DNA of 64,000 nucleotides from Talpa occidentalis (GCF_014898055.3 NW_023601212.1:43822329-43886328); one strand, 5' to 3'. Shown: positions 1 through 11,917, counted from the first letter of the stretch. The notes: a model not told the origin generated them from the letters alone. Numbers and translations are program-made.

Positions 1-1852
1 TTCACAGCAGGGATGAGAGACTTGGTATTTAAGAATATCCCCGCATCCTCATTTGGATCCCTCATGGCAGTTCTAGCACCCTATGTGGGACGTCAGCTAT
101 ACTATGTCAAAAGAATGATAGCCAGCTTGGGCGAAGTTGAGAGCCGGTGCTCTCAAACTCAGAAGGGAATATGGGTAGTTGTTAAAAAGTCAAAGGGAAT
201 GCCAAGGAGGGAAAGGAAGCCTCTTGGCATCACAGAACCTATTAAAGTCACTCGTAACCAAATGTGGACAGATTTAGTGAGAGTGTTGTAGAGCAACCCC
301 AATATAAAACGGGGTGCCTGACTGTGGGTCCTCACCCGCGTGCTTAAAAGGACTTATCAATGCTCTACTGCAGGCACACGTGAAAGGTTAATAAAAGGTT
401 TATTTACAAGGGAAGGGGAAATGAGGAAATGTACAGCTCAGGGAGAAAAGTGGGAGATAAAGTTTTAAGTGAGTCCTACCCGATCCGCCGATCAGGAATC
501 CCAAAAATGGCACTCTGAGAGCTGGCCGCAAGCCAGGAGCCATGAAGCCAGGTAGCAAACGATAGCGAGCCACCCCAAGGCCCACGTGTTGGGTTTTTAT
601 ATCCAACCTGGCTGCACAACTCCACCCTCAGGTCCCAGCAACCCTCCCTTTGGTGGTGATGGGATTTGTCTTTCCCAATGTCTTGATGGCTTTAGTCTGG
701 AGTGGGGGTGGGGTACACAAAGCCTGTATGGGATTAGCTCAGGACATCATTTCCCCCTAACAAGAGCAGGTGTAGATCGCACTAAAATACATGCACAGCC
801 CAATGCATATTTGTTGGAATTATGGCAGCAGCTGCAAGAAGACCAGAGGTCACGCCCATGAGAAGGACTGCTGGTCAGAGGGAGCCTGGAATCTCCAGGC
901 CTCAGGCGCGCCTGGAAGCTTCCAGGCCTTGCGCATGGAAGACCACTGGCTGCCAACCGCATCCTCCGGTGATGGCCTGATTGCTTTCAAATAGGGTGAG
1001 GGCCAAGGTACCTGTCCACAGGGGATGGGCGGAGACCAGAGGCCACATGTGGAACTTGCCATCCACTGGTCCCCGACTAATGTGCAAAGGGTGTTAGCTC
1101 TGGTAGATGCAGGAGCACAATGTACTCTGCTTTATGGAAATCCAAAAGATTTCACGGGTCTATTGTTGTATTGATGGCTATGGAGGCCAGAGTGTCAAGG
1201 TGACAGCAGTGAGACTATCTCTGGGTATTGGGTGATTACCCCCAAAAGAGTATAAAGTATATGTATCGCCCATCCCGGAGTACATCCTGGGGGTGGATGC
1301 ACTACGTGGCTTATGGCTGGAAACCACAGCCAGAGAGTTTTGCCTTAGAGTGCGTGTGGTAAAGGCAGTGGTGAGAGACACCCTAAGCATCTGCCCACAC
1401 AACTGCCAGTCCCTAGGCGAGTGACTCATGCGAAGCTGCCACTAAGACCAGTTGCCCGGAGGCTGCAAGGAAATTACGGGCACAATATCAGAACTAGAGA
1501 AAGCAGGCATTGTGTGTACTGCCCACAGCCCCAACAATTCTCCAGTGTGCCCGGTGAAGAAGCCCGATGGCTCTTGGTGCATGACAGTAGATAATTGTGA
1601 GTTAAATAAGGTAGTTCCCGCCTTGCATGCTGCAGTGCCTTCGGCAGCAGATTTGGTGGGTCATCTGCTGGTGCCAATAAATGTCTTTTGCCACTAGGTT
1701 GGTCCCTTGCCTGGACTAACTTGTGTTCTGTTGTATTTTGTTGTTATATTGTGATGTACACTATTTACTTTTGTGGACCATGGCTGATTGTTTATGTTTG
1801 CTAAGAAACAAAATTGTATATATGTAGATTGTCTGGCAGAAAACCCTGAGGG
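1..1852 (+). pseudogene. ERV-L-like provirus copy A, gag end / protease / RT start, degenerate
   Basis: Internal part of an endogenous retrovirus entering from the left edge. Positions 13-283 carry the gag C-terminal region, nearly identical to copy B at 43.47-43.77 kb. Around 1,090-1,420 lies a retroviral aspartic protease region whose active-site triad reads DAG instead of DTG. Positions 1,452-1,697 hold the start of reverse transcriptase, with a conserved KPDGSW motif and an ELNK block. The RT palm (YxDD), RNase H and integrase are absent: after the RT start comes about 160 bp of 3' non-coding sequence and then an LTR. Stops and frameshifts break every frame, and a 479-bp solo LTR splits gag at 284. 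The gag and RT motifs resemble the ERV-L (class III) group. It is certainly a retroviral relic; the class assignment is inferred. Confidence 0.8.
284..762 (-). mobile_element. Solo LTR, family X, with 4-bp target duplication
   Basis: A 479-bp TG...CA element lies between AGAG at 280-283 and AGAG at 763-766. Copy B at 43.76 kb is the uninterrupted site. Read on the minus strand it has U3, a TATAAAA box near 597, then R with AATAAA near 408-413 and a short U5. A 4-bp duplication is usual for gammaretrovirus-like (class I) elements. The family recurs at 7,088, 7,802, 28,818 and 32,783. Confidence 0.9.
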
Positions 1853-2668
1853 GGTGGATTATAGGGTAAGGTAAAAAGGCTTTTTTGCCCTCCCGCCATT
1901 AGGAGAGATGACGGAACCCCGCGGGCCTGAACGCACGCCTGATGGCGGCACCTGGAGTAGGGTGGGGGTGCCATGTGGAGGGTGGAGGAGAGCAGTGGAG
2001 TGTATGGAGGAGAACCGCGACTACAAACAACGGCGTAGAGCATATGGCTGCTAGAACCGTTCATAAACCCACCCGGAATGGGTTGGTTGCATTAGAGTGG
2101 GGTCCTGGGGTCACTCTGGGAAAGGTGTCCGCAGAGCTCCCCTGTCAGTGGCACACAGCGAGTTTCCCAGGAGAGTTTCTCCACAGACAGAGACGGTAGT
2201 TATATTTAAAGAACAGGTTTATTAGGGAAAGGGAAAGGGCAGGTTTTGCTGAGAGAGGCCTGCATGGTTCAGGCGGCCTTGACTGGTCACAGGCGGACAG
2301 GAAGCTGCTGCCCTGCGGAGGGAGAGAGTTGGTAAGAAGAGGCACCTGCACAGTCACAGGTGGGCAGAGGGAGTGCAGAGACTTTACAGACACAGTCCTC
2401 TTCTGTTTGGGGGGTCACTCCTTGTGAGCCGTCACTTGGTTGCTGATTTTCGATAACCACGCAGAATCCAAGAGGGACTGGAGATACCAGGATGGGGAGT
2501 GGAGATTCTAGAATGGGCCCAATCTCCAAATCTTTCCCCTTAGGTCTGTGCTCCACTCCCTAGAGCATCTGATCCTGCTTGGGTCTCATGCCTTGTGATA
2601 AGGCCCTGGTGCCTAAGGGTCACAACCTCTACAGCTGAGTTAATTGTCATGCTATTTCCCTCTATCCC
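1853..2668. mobile_element. LTR closing ERV-L-like copy A
   Basis: About 815 bp match the interrupted LTR at 45,128-48,864 and, more distantly, the solo LTR at 57,803-58,416. Copies A and B diverge exactly at its outer edge, which marks a true element terminus. Its place after a plus-strand gag-pol and a purine-rich stretch (about 1,836-1,852) suggests a plus-strand 3' LTR. The only AATAAA, near 2,220, is on the minus strand, so orientation is left open. Confidence 0.7.
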
Positions 2669-2984
2669 TACCTCCTTGTGAGTCAGGTTCTGGTCTTAGG
2701 GCACCTCCTTTCCAGTCTTTCTATTCTGTCCGCCATCAAGGTCGTTCCTATTATATTTTGTGAGGAGGGGACGGTGGGTCCAGAACGCTGGTTGAGTACA
2801 GAGTAAATGGCTCCCGCAGCAATCAGAAAAGTAGTATCTTACCTGTGACATCCAGGGTTACCCTAGGCTCAACCACAGAGACCACGCCACTGGGGAGCTG
2901 GCCACGTCCTTGGGCCCTGTCATTTGTCATCCAGGAGGTGTCAGTAGTCAGTCTGTTACAGGGCAGTGAGAGGGGCACCCCAGA
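2669..2984. other. Unclassified non-coding stretch
   Basis: Sequence beyond the copy A LTR edge. It is not shared with the copy B flank, and I recognise no coding signal or repeat in it. Confidence 0.4.
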
Positions 2985-3715
2985 ACCCCCAAAGCTGCTT
3001 GCTCTAAATAGGTTCTGCCATCTGCCGCATCAATACAAAACACTTAAGACTTTAATGGGAAGGAATTTTAACACAATTAAAAAACAATACAGAAAAGACA
3101 AAGAATCTGTTACAGGGCCGGGAGAGTGGCAGCCCAGCTACCACAAACCTGCCTGCCCTAAATAGGTTCTGCCATCCGCTGCATCAACATAAAACATATG
3201 AGATTTTAATGAAAAGGAATGTTAATACAATTAGTAAACAATACAGGAAAGGCAAAGAATATAGTTTCTAAATCAAGCACCCAAAGTTACCTGTCCCCTC
3301 ATGGGTAAAAGTCCACCCAAACAGGATTGGCCTAGAGCAAGGCCTAAAAGCCTGTCCCAAATCTAAAGCACCTTCCAGTGGGGACCCACAGAAAAGGATC
3401 AGAAACAACCAGACAAGTTTGGGAGGAAAAGAGCAAAATCAAAATCAAGACAAAAACTGCCATTGTCACCTCCCCACAGTCTCTCGCCCACATCTGTGTC
3501 ACCCAGTCCACGACCAAAAGGCAAGCACAGTTTCTTCACATGTCTCTCGGCTCCATGGGCCTCCTCCAGGTCTCCTCTGGCTCCATCCTCCTTCCTCAGT
3601 CTCCTCTGAAGCTTCTTCTCTCCCTGCTCAGCTCCACCCTCCTTTGGGTGGGGCAGGGAACCTGGAACTTCCCCTTTACCTGGGGACCACCCTATTATCC
3701 TGGATAACGCATACA
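2985..3715. repeat. Duplicated block, partner at 55,960-56,480
   Basis: Much of this block, especially 3,160-3,690, aligns with 55,960-56,480, including the pyrimidine-rich stretch 3,470-3,660. Inside it, 3,003-3,107 and 3,159-3,262 are an imperfect tandem duplication of about 105 bp. Neither strand has a conserved reading frame: the long ORFs of the two copies follow different frames. A decayed 3' untranslated region on the minus strand is possible. Confidence 0.65.
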
Positions 3716-4711
3716 GAAACATCTATTTTAATTGTCTTCATTTTTTAGATGAGATGTCATTAAATTTTAGTTTTCTTATAATAAGATGCAAAAAGTAAAC
3801 CTGCAAGCTCAATGATTTTTAGAGAAAGTGTATTATTTAACAAATTCTCATTCTTAAACTTAATAAAACCTTAGTTTCATATGAAATTTGGCCACCATTT
3901 AAATAATGATAAAAAATACAAATTTAAGGGAGAGATACCAATTGTAGCTGTTATTTTTTCTTAGGACTGGAATTTTAAATTAATTCCAGAGTTGCAAATT
4001 CTAACATCCCCAAAACCAAGTTTCTTTCTTAGGCAAGCACTAGATAGATGAATGAAAACCAAGAAAAATAAGAGAGACTTAATATCATATACATTTCCTA
4101 CACACATGTGTTGCTAGGTGTTGCTAAGTAACTTGCCCTTGAGGCTAGTTTTTGCTAGGACAAGGGGAAAGAAGTCTTTCGAGATTTTCCTGGAAAATAA
4201 TTTTATCAAGAGAAGTTTAGGTCTAATCATCAAAATGCAAACTTACCTTTTTGGATGTAGACTAGGTCAATTAATCTTTTTTTTTTTTTTTCTGAATACT
4301 GTCTGCTTCCATTTGAAAATAAAGACATTTAAACATAAAGTATTGCTACTCAACATGATAACTGTATGCTTCAAATTCAACCATTAAATTTTGATCTAGT
4401 TTTTGATTACCAAAATCTTAGATCATGATCTCAAAATTGGGGATTTTTTATAAGAATTTATATAGATGTTATTTATAATTAATCCTCTGAAGGCATTAGA
4501 CAGTGATAGAAACAGATTTTTTGATTCTCTTTTTAAAACTTTGGTCATGTGCATTAGTTTTTAAAAAGTAATTATTCTAAAAAAAAAGTAGTTATTCTAT
4601 CTGTGAAAACACTGAGACATTTTTATTGATTAAATTTAGAAACTGTTTTTACTAATTCCTTTAGATAAAACATATCTCAAATTTGTACTTTTTATTTAAA
4701 TTTTTTAAAGA
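3716..4711. other. AT-rich intergenic sequence
   Basis: AT-rich DNA with a T-run at 4,277-4,291. I see no gene, repeat family or regulatory signal. Confidence 0.4.
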
Positions 4712-5318
4712 ATTATTTATTTATACAAGAACCAGGGTACAGAGGATTCAACAGAGACAGAGTGGCAGACTGATTGCAGGCTAAACGGTTTTCAGGCTTT
4801 TCTGCCCTCCCACCCTCAGGACTGCCCTGCCTGATGGGCACCCACAGTTGGTACATTGTAGCAAACTGTCTTCTTTATTTCCGTGGGCCATAGGAGGAGT
4901 TCTGAGAGATACTCACCAAGAGAAGCAGAAGCAGGAGAGAGGCAAGAGAGAGAAGGAGAGAAAAGAAGCCAGAGAAGCCCAGTGTGAAGACGTGTTGGGG
5001 CTTGGAGGCCTGCAGGCCTCTTGACACCCCGGCACCCCAGCCTGCCTTGTACCTGGTTGCTGCAGTGCATGCAAAGCTCAATAGAAGCCCGAGAAAGGCA
5101 CCAAAGGCTCCAAGACTCCTTTACCCCTTCTGCCGGATCAGAAAACCTGCACTGTGCCTGTCCTGCCCCTACACTGATGAAATACACTGCTGAGGGGAGC
5201 AGCGGGCACCACAGGAGAGGTCTGCCAGGCCCTGTGGGACCCTCGCCAGCCGGCCGGGATCGAACTGGCGCTGCAGAGGCTGTGGACTCAACCGCCTAAG
5301 CCACCAGGGGAGGCCCTC
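4712..5318 (-). mobile_element. tRNA-derived SINE, split by a solo LTR
   Basis: Minus-strand copy of the window's main SINE family: A-rich tail at the left, tRNA-like head with a B-box sequence (GGTTCGA type) at the right near 5,265. Similar TCAAATTT-containing sequences flank both ends. The body is interrupted at 4,775-5,173 by an LTR. Confidence 0.85.
4775..5173 (-). mobile_element. Solo LTR nested in a SINE
   Basis: A 399-bp TG...CA element flanked by CTGAT at 4,770-4,774 and at 5,174-5,178; joining the flanks restores an uninterrupted SINE. On the minus strand AATAAA lies near 4,880, about 105 bp before the element's end. Its left end resembles the left end of the LTR at 45,128. Confidence 0.8.
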
Positions 5319-5410
5319 AAATTTATATTTTTAAGAGTGACTTGGCTCTAACTATTTTTTTATGTACCATGAGGTGTACAGGAGAAGAGACACATTAAGA
5401 TCTTATTTTA

Positions 5411-5459
5411 CAATTGTATGGGGAATATAAAAATAAAATTTATTAATTAAAAAAAAAAA
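5411..5459 (+). mobile_element. Extremely 5'-truncated LINE-1 insertion (49 bp)
   Basis: The insert holds only the last bases of the L1 3' UTR, matching the ends at 28,490 and 47,960, plus a poly(A) run. It lies between 13-bp direct repeats AGATCTTATTTTA at 5,398-5,410 and 5,460-5,472. Confidence 0.9.
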
Positions 5460-5957
5460 AGATCTTATTTTATAGTTAGCTTGTTCCTGGACTCTCACTA
5501 GAAATCTGAGGTTTGGAATTTAACTCACAAGAGCTGCATTTTCACTCTATAGTTTTTGCCAGGCTAATTAGTTTTAACAAAACTTTACACAGACCCAATA
5601 GGCAATTTAGAAGTTTTTTCTCAACCATTAAGTGTCCTGTATAATTTATTAGCAAGTCCAAAGTAACTTAGCAATTTTTACATTAAACATTCAGATTTTA
5701 AGATTAGGAAAACACAGGGAAATAGAAACGTGTACCCATAGAACAGAGCAGAACAGTATCTCATGGTGGTCCAGTTCCCCCCAGGGGGAAGGCAGCAGAG
5801 AGGAGCCAATGATTTCAGCACTGGGGTCCAGTGCTTGCAGAGACCAGATGAAGCCCCACCCCCCCACCCCATCACTAGCCAACTGTAGTGGGGTTTTTTC
5901 TAATTGTGAAAGATGCTGAATCCAGACACTACACTGAGCTGTGGTTAGTATTTTTAA

Positions 5958-6228
5958 AAAAGATTTATTTTGCTTATTTATGCATACAAGAGGTGGGGTG
6001 TAGGCCAGAGAGGGAGTGGGGGCAGTGAGAGTATTAACCAGAGATAGAGTGGGGAACAGAACAGGTGGGTCCATTGAAATACACTGCTGAGGGGAGCAGT
6101 GGGTGAGACAGGAGAGATCTGCGCCATGTGTGTAGCTCCCTGCCTGGGGATTGAACCCCTGCTGCAGTGGCTGCTGATAGCGTCATAGTGCTGAGACTTA
6201 ACCCTTTGTACCACCCAGGGCAGGGGTG
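5958..6228 (-). mobile_element. tRNA-derived SINE, older copy
   Basis: Minus-strand copy with its A-rich tail at the left, the body, and a diverged tRNA-like head around 6,150-6,220. No clear target duplication is visible. Confidence 0.8.
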
Positions 6229-7083
6229 GGAGGCCTGTGGATAGTCCTGTTTTGATAAGGACTTTCCAATCCTATGCAGTCATTTCATACCCAGTTCTAT
6301 AGCTTCAAAAATTTCTTTTGTGAATGAACTTGAATACTATTGTCAGAAATAGATATTCTAAATTTTTTACAGTCAATGACAAACTTTCATGTTCGGGACA
6401 CTGGCCTCCTCCTCAAATAATATTTCTCCCTTTGATTGTCATGCTTCATGAAAACATATTTCTATGAAGGGCTCAGAATTTGCTGGAGGCGGCAGAGGAG
6501 GGAGGAGAGGAGAAGGACGTGTTGGGGCAGGAAGCCCTGGGCCCTCTGGGTGTCAGATCTTTTATCCCCTTGAGCGGGTCTCAGTGCTGATCACAGAGAC
6601 ACCACGCAGGAAGGGGAGACACTGTCCTGGTCCCTCCGATTGCCTCAGCCACTGCCCTGCCTTTGCCGGGCTTCCAGGTCTAACTCCCTCCTTTTGGGTA
6701 CTGAGAACTGTGTTGTCTAAGGATGAGAAGTAATTTATGGAGCTGGTGCTTAGTTACTTTGTATCCTCCCACTTTTCAAAGACTCTAATTGTAATTTATG
6801 CTGTTTCTCTTCACTTGTAAGTGCTTTCCCCAGAGTTTAAAAGCAAAGGTAAAACTCAACAAGCAGAGAAAAGGAAAAAAATCCTCCAGGTAAAAGACCT
6901 AACTTGGCCTCCCCGCAGGATCAGCCTGCAAGACCAGCCCTTTGCTGCCTGTGCTCCTCACCAGAATCAAGTGGGACCTCTAAAAAGTCCTTCCCTTTTA
7001 TTTGCGTCCAGCTGGGAGAGACCGTCTCAGTTCCCACACCAGGTTCCTCACAACAGGCACCAATTGTCTGGTTATGACATGTG
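6229..7083. other. Intergenic sequence without a recognised feature
   Basis: Includes a purine-rich patch at 6,480-6,520. Reading frames here have no recognisable similarity or splice context. Confidence 0.4.
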
Positions 7084-7087
7084 GTGG

Positions 7088-7574
7088 TGTTGTAGAGCAA
7101 CCCCGATACAAAACGGGGTGCCTGACTGTGGGTCCTCACCCGCGCGCTTAAAAGGACTTATCAATGCTCTACTGCAGGCACACGTGAAAGATTAATAAAA
7201 AAGGTTTATTTACAAGGGAAGGGGAAATGAGGAAATGTACAGCTCTGGGAGAAAAGTGGGAGACAAAGTTTTAAATGAGTCCTACCCGATCCGCAGATCA
7301 GGAATCCCAAAATGGTGCTCTCAGAGTTGGCCGCCAGCCAGGAGCGGTGAAGCCAGGAGGCGAGCGATTGCGAGCCAGAGAGCGAGCCCAAGGCCCACGT
7401 GTTTGGTTTTTATATCCAACCTGGCTGCCCAACTCCACCCTCAGGTCTCAGCCACTCTCGCTTGGTGGTGATGGGATTTGTCTTTCCCAATGTCCTGATG
7501 GCTTTAGTCTGGAGTGGGGGTGGGGTCCACAAAGCCTGTATGGGATTAACTCAGGACATCATTTCCCCCTAACA
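7088..7574 (-). mobile_element. Solo LTR, family X, with GTGG target duplication
   Basis: A 487-bp copy of the LTR at 284, TG...CA, with the 4-bp repeat GTGG at 7,084-7,087 and 7,575-7,578. A minus-strand TATAAAA near 7,410 and AATAAA near 7,206 are kept. Confidence 0.9.
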
Positions 7575-7801
7575 GTGGTAGCATGAAAAAGGATTACTAG
7601 GGGGACGACACCACAAAGGGGCAGCCCGGCTCCAAGGGCAGTCTCGTTCTGATTTAGCATCAGACAGAAAATAAAAAAGACCAAAGCAGCAGCAAGCACA
7701 CGGGGAATGCACCAAGTGTGTGGGGGATGCGTCACCAGCTGGCCCAGCCAAGGTGGGGAAATAAGGAGAAACTAGGAAAGTCTCAGTATTTACGCTGCTC
7801 T
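7575..7801. other. Spacer between two family-X LTRs
   Basis: 227 bp. The left LTR has its own target duplication, so this is probably host sequence and not provirus interior. It has no recognisable features. Confidence 0.4.
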
Positions 7802-8274
7802 TGTTATAGGGCAGCCCCGGTACAAAACGGGTTGCCTGACTGGCTCCTCACCTGCGCGCTTAAAAGGACTTAATACTCTACTGCAGGCACACAGGAAAGG
7901 TTAATAAAAGTTTTATTTACAAGGGAAGGGCAAATGAGGAAACGTACAACTCAGGGAGAAAAGTGGGAGACAAAGTTTTAAATGTGTCCTACCTGATCCG
8001 CCGATCTGGAATCCCAAATGGCGCTTTGAGAGTTGGACGCAAGCCAGGAGCCGTGAAGCCAGGAGGCGAACCAGAGAGCGAGCCCCCCAAGGCCCACGTG
8101 TTTGGTTTTTATACCACACCTGGCTGCTTAACTCCACCCTCAGGTCCCAGCCACCTTCCCTTTGGTGGTGACAGGATTTCTCTTTCCCAATGTCTTGATG
8201 GCTTTGGTGTGGAGTGGGAGTGGAGTCCACAAAGCCTGCATGGAATTAGCTCAGGACATCTTTTCCCCCTAACA
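7802..8274 (-). mobile_element. LTR, family X, no matching target duplication
   Basis: A 473-bp copy of the same LTR family, TG...CA. The 4 bp on each side differ (CTCT and ATTT), which suggests later recombination or mutation. Confidence 0.85.
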
Positions 8275-9944
8275 ATTTCACCATCACACCTGTTGCTGTT
8301 TCTGCACACGCTGTTTCCAGCACGTATAGATGCTCACACCAGGACTTTTGCCCTGAGAGGTTCCTTACCTCAAACTTTCCATGTTTCTGCCCACTGAGAG
8401 GTACAGAATCGTCAAAGCAAAGAATAATTAAGGCAAAGAGAGAATAGCTGAGGCACACAATCATCCAAGCTCCCATAAATGTGGCCACACTCTGGGGGCA
8501 GGTCAAGGCCTCCAGCCTGTCCTTCAAAGTCTCTGAGGGCACCCATTTTTCTGAGCAGCCTAGAGCGTGGAGACCACCAGTCAGCTGTTCCACGTGCCTG
8601 TCAGCCTGTCAGAAATGTCAGCTCTGTCTGAGTTTTCAGTGTCTACTCAGTGTCAGCTCCCAACATGCTCATGTGTCTGCTTCTTGGAGGTTCTGCAGCA
8701 GCTGCTCTCTGGACTTGACCTGGTTTGTCTCTGCCTGGTCACTTGCTTCCTCTTTCTGTTCCCTCTGTTGGATGACAGCTGTGGCTTCCTCTCAGGGTCT
8801 CCAGTCACTAACTTCCCCACAGCCCTCCCAGGCCCCTTGTTCTACTTCACATAGAAACCTTCAATAAGAATCTTGGAGAAGTCCCTGCACACACTGCCCA
8901 GGCCTCTCATCAAGGCCTTAAGAGCTGGCTCTGTGTGACAAGGAGTCCTCAAAGGTGGTCCCTAGGAATCCACAGCACAAGCGTTTGCCCCCTGAGGCCC
9001 CTCTGGCAGGTTTTTAGATACATGTGGTTCAGGGTTTGCATCATGACCTTGTGAGAGCCAGTCGCAGTGGAACAGTAAGTAGACCAGGATACTTTTCTTC
9101 TCTGGAATGAGAATTATCTTGTTCCCTCATGGGCTTAGTTCCTGTTTTGCTCCATCTTAATTACCCACAAACCCTCCCCATGGTCAGAATCTCTGTGGAT
9201 ATACCACACACAGCAGCTATTCTTCCCGCTTCATCCTGGCCAGACCCCTGTCCCACAGCCTCAGTCCTGCCTCACGGGGCCTGGGGCCTGCTCCCCTGGG
9301 CAGGGCTGATGACCCAGATCCCTCACCTCACCCTTGGTCTCTCTCCTGTCCCCACTCCCCTTTGGTTGATTTTGCTGTGTCCGGTTCTCTGTGTCCATCA
9401 TCTTTGTTTCCCCTTTACCCACTAGTGTTGCCCACTAGAGGAGGGATGTGGAAAGTACCTCTGAGACCACCAACAGCTGAAGTGAATGTCTGTGTCCCCA
9501 GCGCCTCCCTCACCTGGGCCTGACATGAGTCTGAGCTGGATTTCACTGAGGACTGGGCAGGGCTGGCTCCAGGGTCTTCTGGCCTCCAGGCCTGAGTTGT
9601 CTCTTGAGGGCCCAAAAGTCTGTCCTTCTCCAGCCTCTTTCTGAAAGTCCATGGGGCAGGTCATGGTGTGGGGCTGCTCATCCTCTATAGGAGGAACCCG
9701 GAGAGGACACTCAGCGTGCACATTTTATCTGTGAGTGCTCAAGAATTTTCTTGATTTTTTTTCATCATTTCCACTATCCATTCTTTTAGACAATTGTATT
9801 ATTAACTTGTTGGAATCTCCTGATCAATAGACTCAGGTTCTTGTAGGTCTTCTCTCTGCTTGTCATTTCTTTTCCATTTACATTAAATAGTGGGAGTGAG
9901 TCTTTAATAGTCCAGTTCATCTACTGATTTATTCATTTCTGTAT
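8275..9944. other. Unclassified non-coding region
   Basis: Moderate-GC sequence. A minus-strand frame at 8,246-8,593 has a hydrophobic stretch, but it begins in the LTR and lacks splice or start context. I cannot name a gene here. Confidence 0.35.
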
Positions 9945-9960
9945 TAAATCTCTAATTTTC

Positions 9961-11223
9961 TGGTGCTGGGAAAACTGGGTCGGTACATGCAAAAGAATGA
10001 AGCTTGACTACTACCTCACACCATGCACAAAAACCAACACAAAATGGATTAAAGAACTAGACATAAGACCTGAAACCATAAAATACATAGAAGGAAATAT
10101 AGGTGAAACACTACATGACATGCACATCAAAGACACATCACCCAAAGCAGTGATAGTGAAGGCAAAGATAAACAGCTGGGACTACATCAAATTAAAGAGC
10201 TTCTGCACAGCAAAAGAGACAATAACAAAAACAAAGAGAAACCCCACCAACTGGGAGAACATTTTTGCACACATCACTAATGATAAAGGACTGATCACAA
10301 AAATCTACAAAGAGGTGATGAGAATCAACAAAAACAAAGAAAATAATCCAGTAAAAAAATAGGCAGAAGAGCTAAAAAGTAACTTCTCTGAAGAGGAAAT
10401 GCAAATGGCCAACAGGCATATGAAAAAAATGTTCAACATCACTCGTAATCAGGGAAATGCAAATCAAAATTACAATGAGACACAATCTTACACCAGTGAG
10501 AATGGCACATATTAAAAAAAAATAGCAACAACAAATGTTGGCAAGGTTGTGGAGAAAAATGAACTCTCCTGCACTGCTGGTGGGAGTGCAAACTGTTCCA
10601 ACCACTAAGAAGAGCTGTGTGGAGATTTCTTGACCAACTAAAGATAGAGCTTCCATATGATCCAGCAATTCCACTCCTAGGGATTTACCCAAAGGACAAA
10701 GAAACATTAATTCAAAAGGGCACCTGCACCCCTATGTTTATAGCAGCACTATTTACAATAGCTAAGCTATGGAAACAACTCAAATGCCCAAAAATAGATG
10801 ACTGGATCAAGAAGATGTGGTACCTATACACAATGGAATATTACTCAGCATTCAAAAAAGATAAACACATGCAGTTTGCAGTAACATGGATGGAGCTAGA
10901 AGGGATCATGCTCAGCGAAATAAGTCAGAAAGAAAAAAAAAATACCGGATGGTCTCACTCATAGCAGGAATTTAGAAAACCTAAATAAGAGACCAGGAAA
11001 AAGACTAATCAATACAAAGTAAAAATCAAAATCAACAAGCAATTATAAACCAGTGACACACTACGAGGTGGTGGGGTTGGAGGGAAAGGCAGGGAGAGGA
11101 AGAACTAGAGTCAAAATAAGGGGGGGTGCAATTGTATGGGGAATATAACCAAAATGAAAATGCATACATTGTAGAAAGAGGAAAAATGATGTAAGAATTA
11201 TATAAAATAAAATATTAAAAAAA
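9961..11223 (+). mobile_element. 5'-truncated LINE-1 (ORF2 end and 3' UTR)
   Basis: Matches the 3' part of the L1s at 27.3-28.5 kb and 46.8-48.0 kb. The ORF2 C-terminal region has frame breaks around 10,360-10,600; the 3' UTR and A-rich tail follow. The 16-bp direct repeat TAAATCTCTAATTTTC at 9,945-9,960 and 11,224-11,239 marks the insertion. Confidence 0.95.
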
Positions 11224-11239
11224 TAAATCTCTAATTTTC

Positions 11240-11617
11240 AATAACTCTTATTCTGAGCACATGAATTTTTATAAGATCCCTTTTTTTCTTTTTTTCAGTA
11301 CTGGAAAATAACCAGATTTACCTATACAAGTGTAGGTAATCTACATCTAAATGAGTGTCTGAAATCCCTGCAGAAAAAGAGGGTGTGTCTCCTGGCTATG
11401 GAGTGAGATAGGGGCCTGGGGCCTCCAGGAGAGAGAAGGGGTCACGTGGCAAGTAAAGGGTGGTTCATAGGATGAAGACCAGATGTTCTATAATTATGTT
11501 TGCCCTGACATGTATGTAGGTTTCTTGGATACAAAGCTCGCTTCTGGTAATAACCATACTTTTGGGTAAGACGAGCAATTTTTACACTAGGTGTTCTAGA
11601 AGTGGTAAATGTTTCTT
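11240..11617. other. Intergenic sequence
   Basis: I see nothing recognisable in this stretch. Confidence 0.4.
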
Positions 11618-11625
11618 AAGATGAA

Positions 11626-11903
11626 CCCCTGGTGGCGCAAGGGGTTAAGAAGCAACCTATGAAGCTGTCTGCACACTCTGCAGCACGAGTTCAATCCCCT
11701 GGCCAGCCAAGGATCAACCCACATTGGGCAGCAGAAATCTCCTGACTCACCCGCTGATCTCCTCAGCAATGTATTTTGGTCAATCTGCCTGTTCTTCTCC
11801 CCACTCTGTCTCTAGTGAATCTTCTCACCCCCCACACCTCTGGCCTGTACCCCAGCTCTTGTATGCATAAATAAATAAATCTTTAAAAATAAAAGATAAA
11901 AAA
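11626..11903 (+). mobile_element. tRNA-derived SINE
   Basis: Plus-strand copy with A-box-like TGGCGCAAGGG at the left, the body, and an AATAAATAAATC tail. AAGATGAACCCCTG at 11,618-11,631 and 11,904-11,917 is the target duplication; its right end overlaps the SINE start. Confidence 0.9.
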
Positions 11904-11917
11904 AAGATGAACCCCTG

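Noticed and set aside
3399..3722. Minus-strand ORF with partial similarity to the one at 56,177-56,680
   Set aside because: The two copies align at the DNA level but their amino-acid frames do not stay in register, so the similarity reflects duplication and not coding constraint.
8246..8593. Minus-strand ORF with a hydrophobic segment
   Set aside because: It begins inside an LTR, and I see no splice signals or family resemblance.
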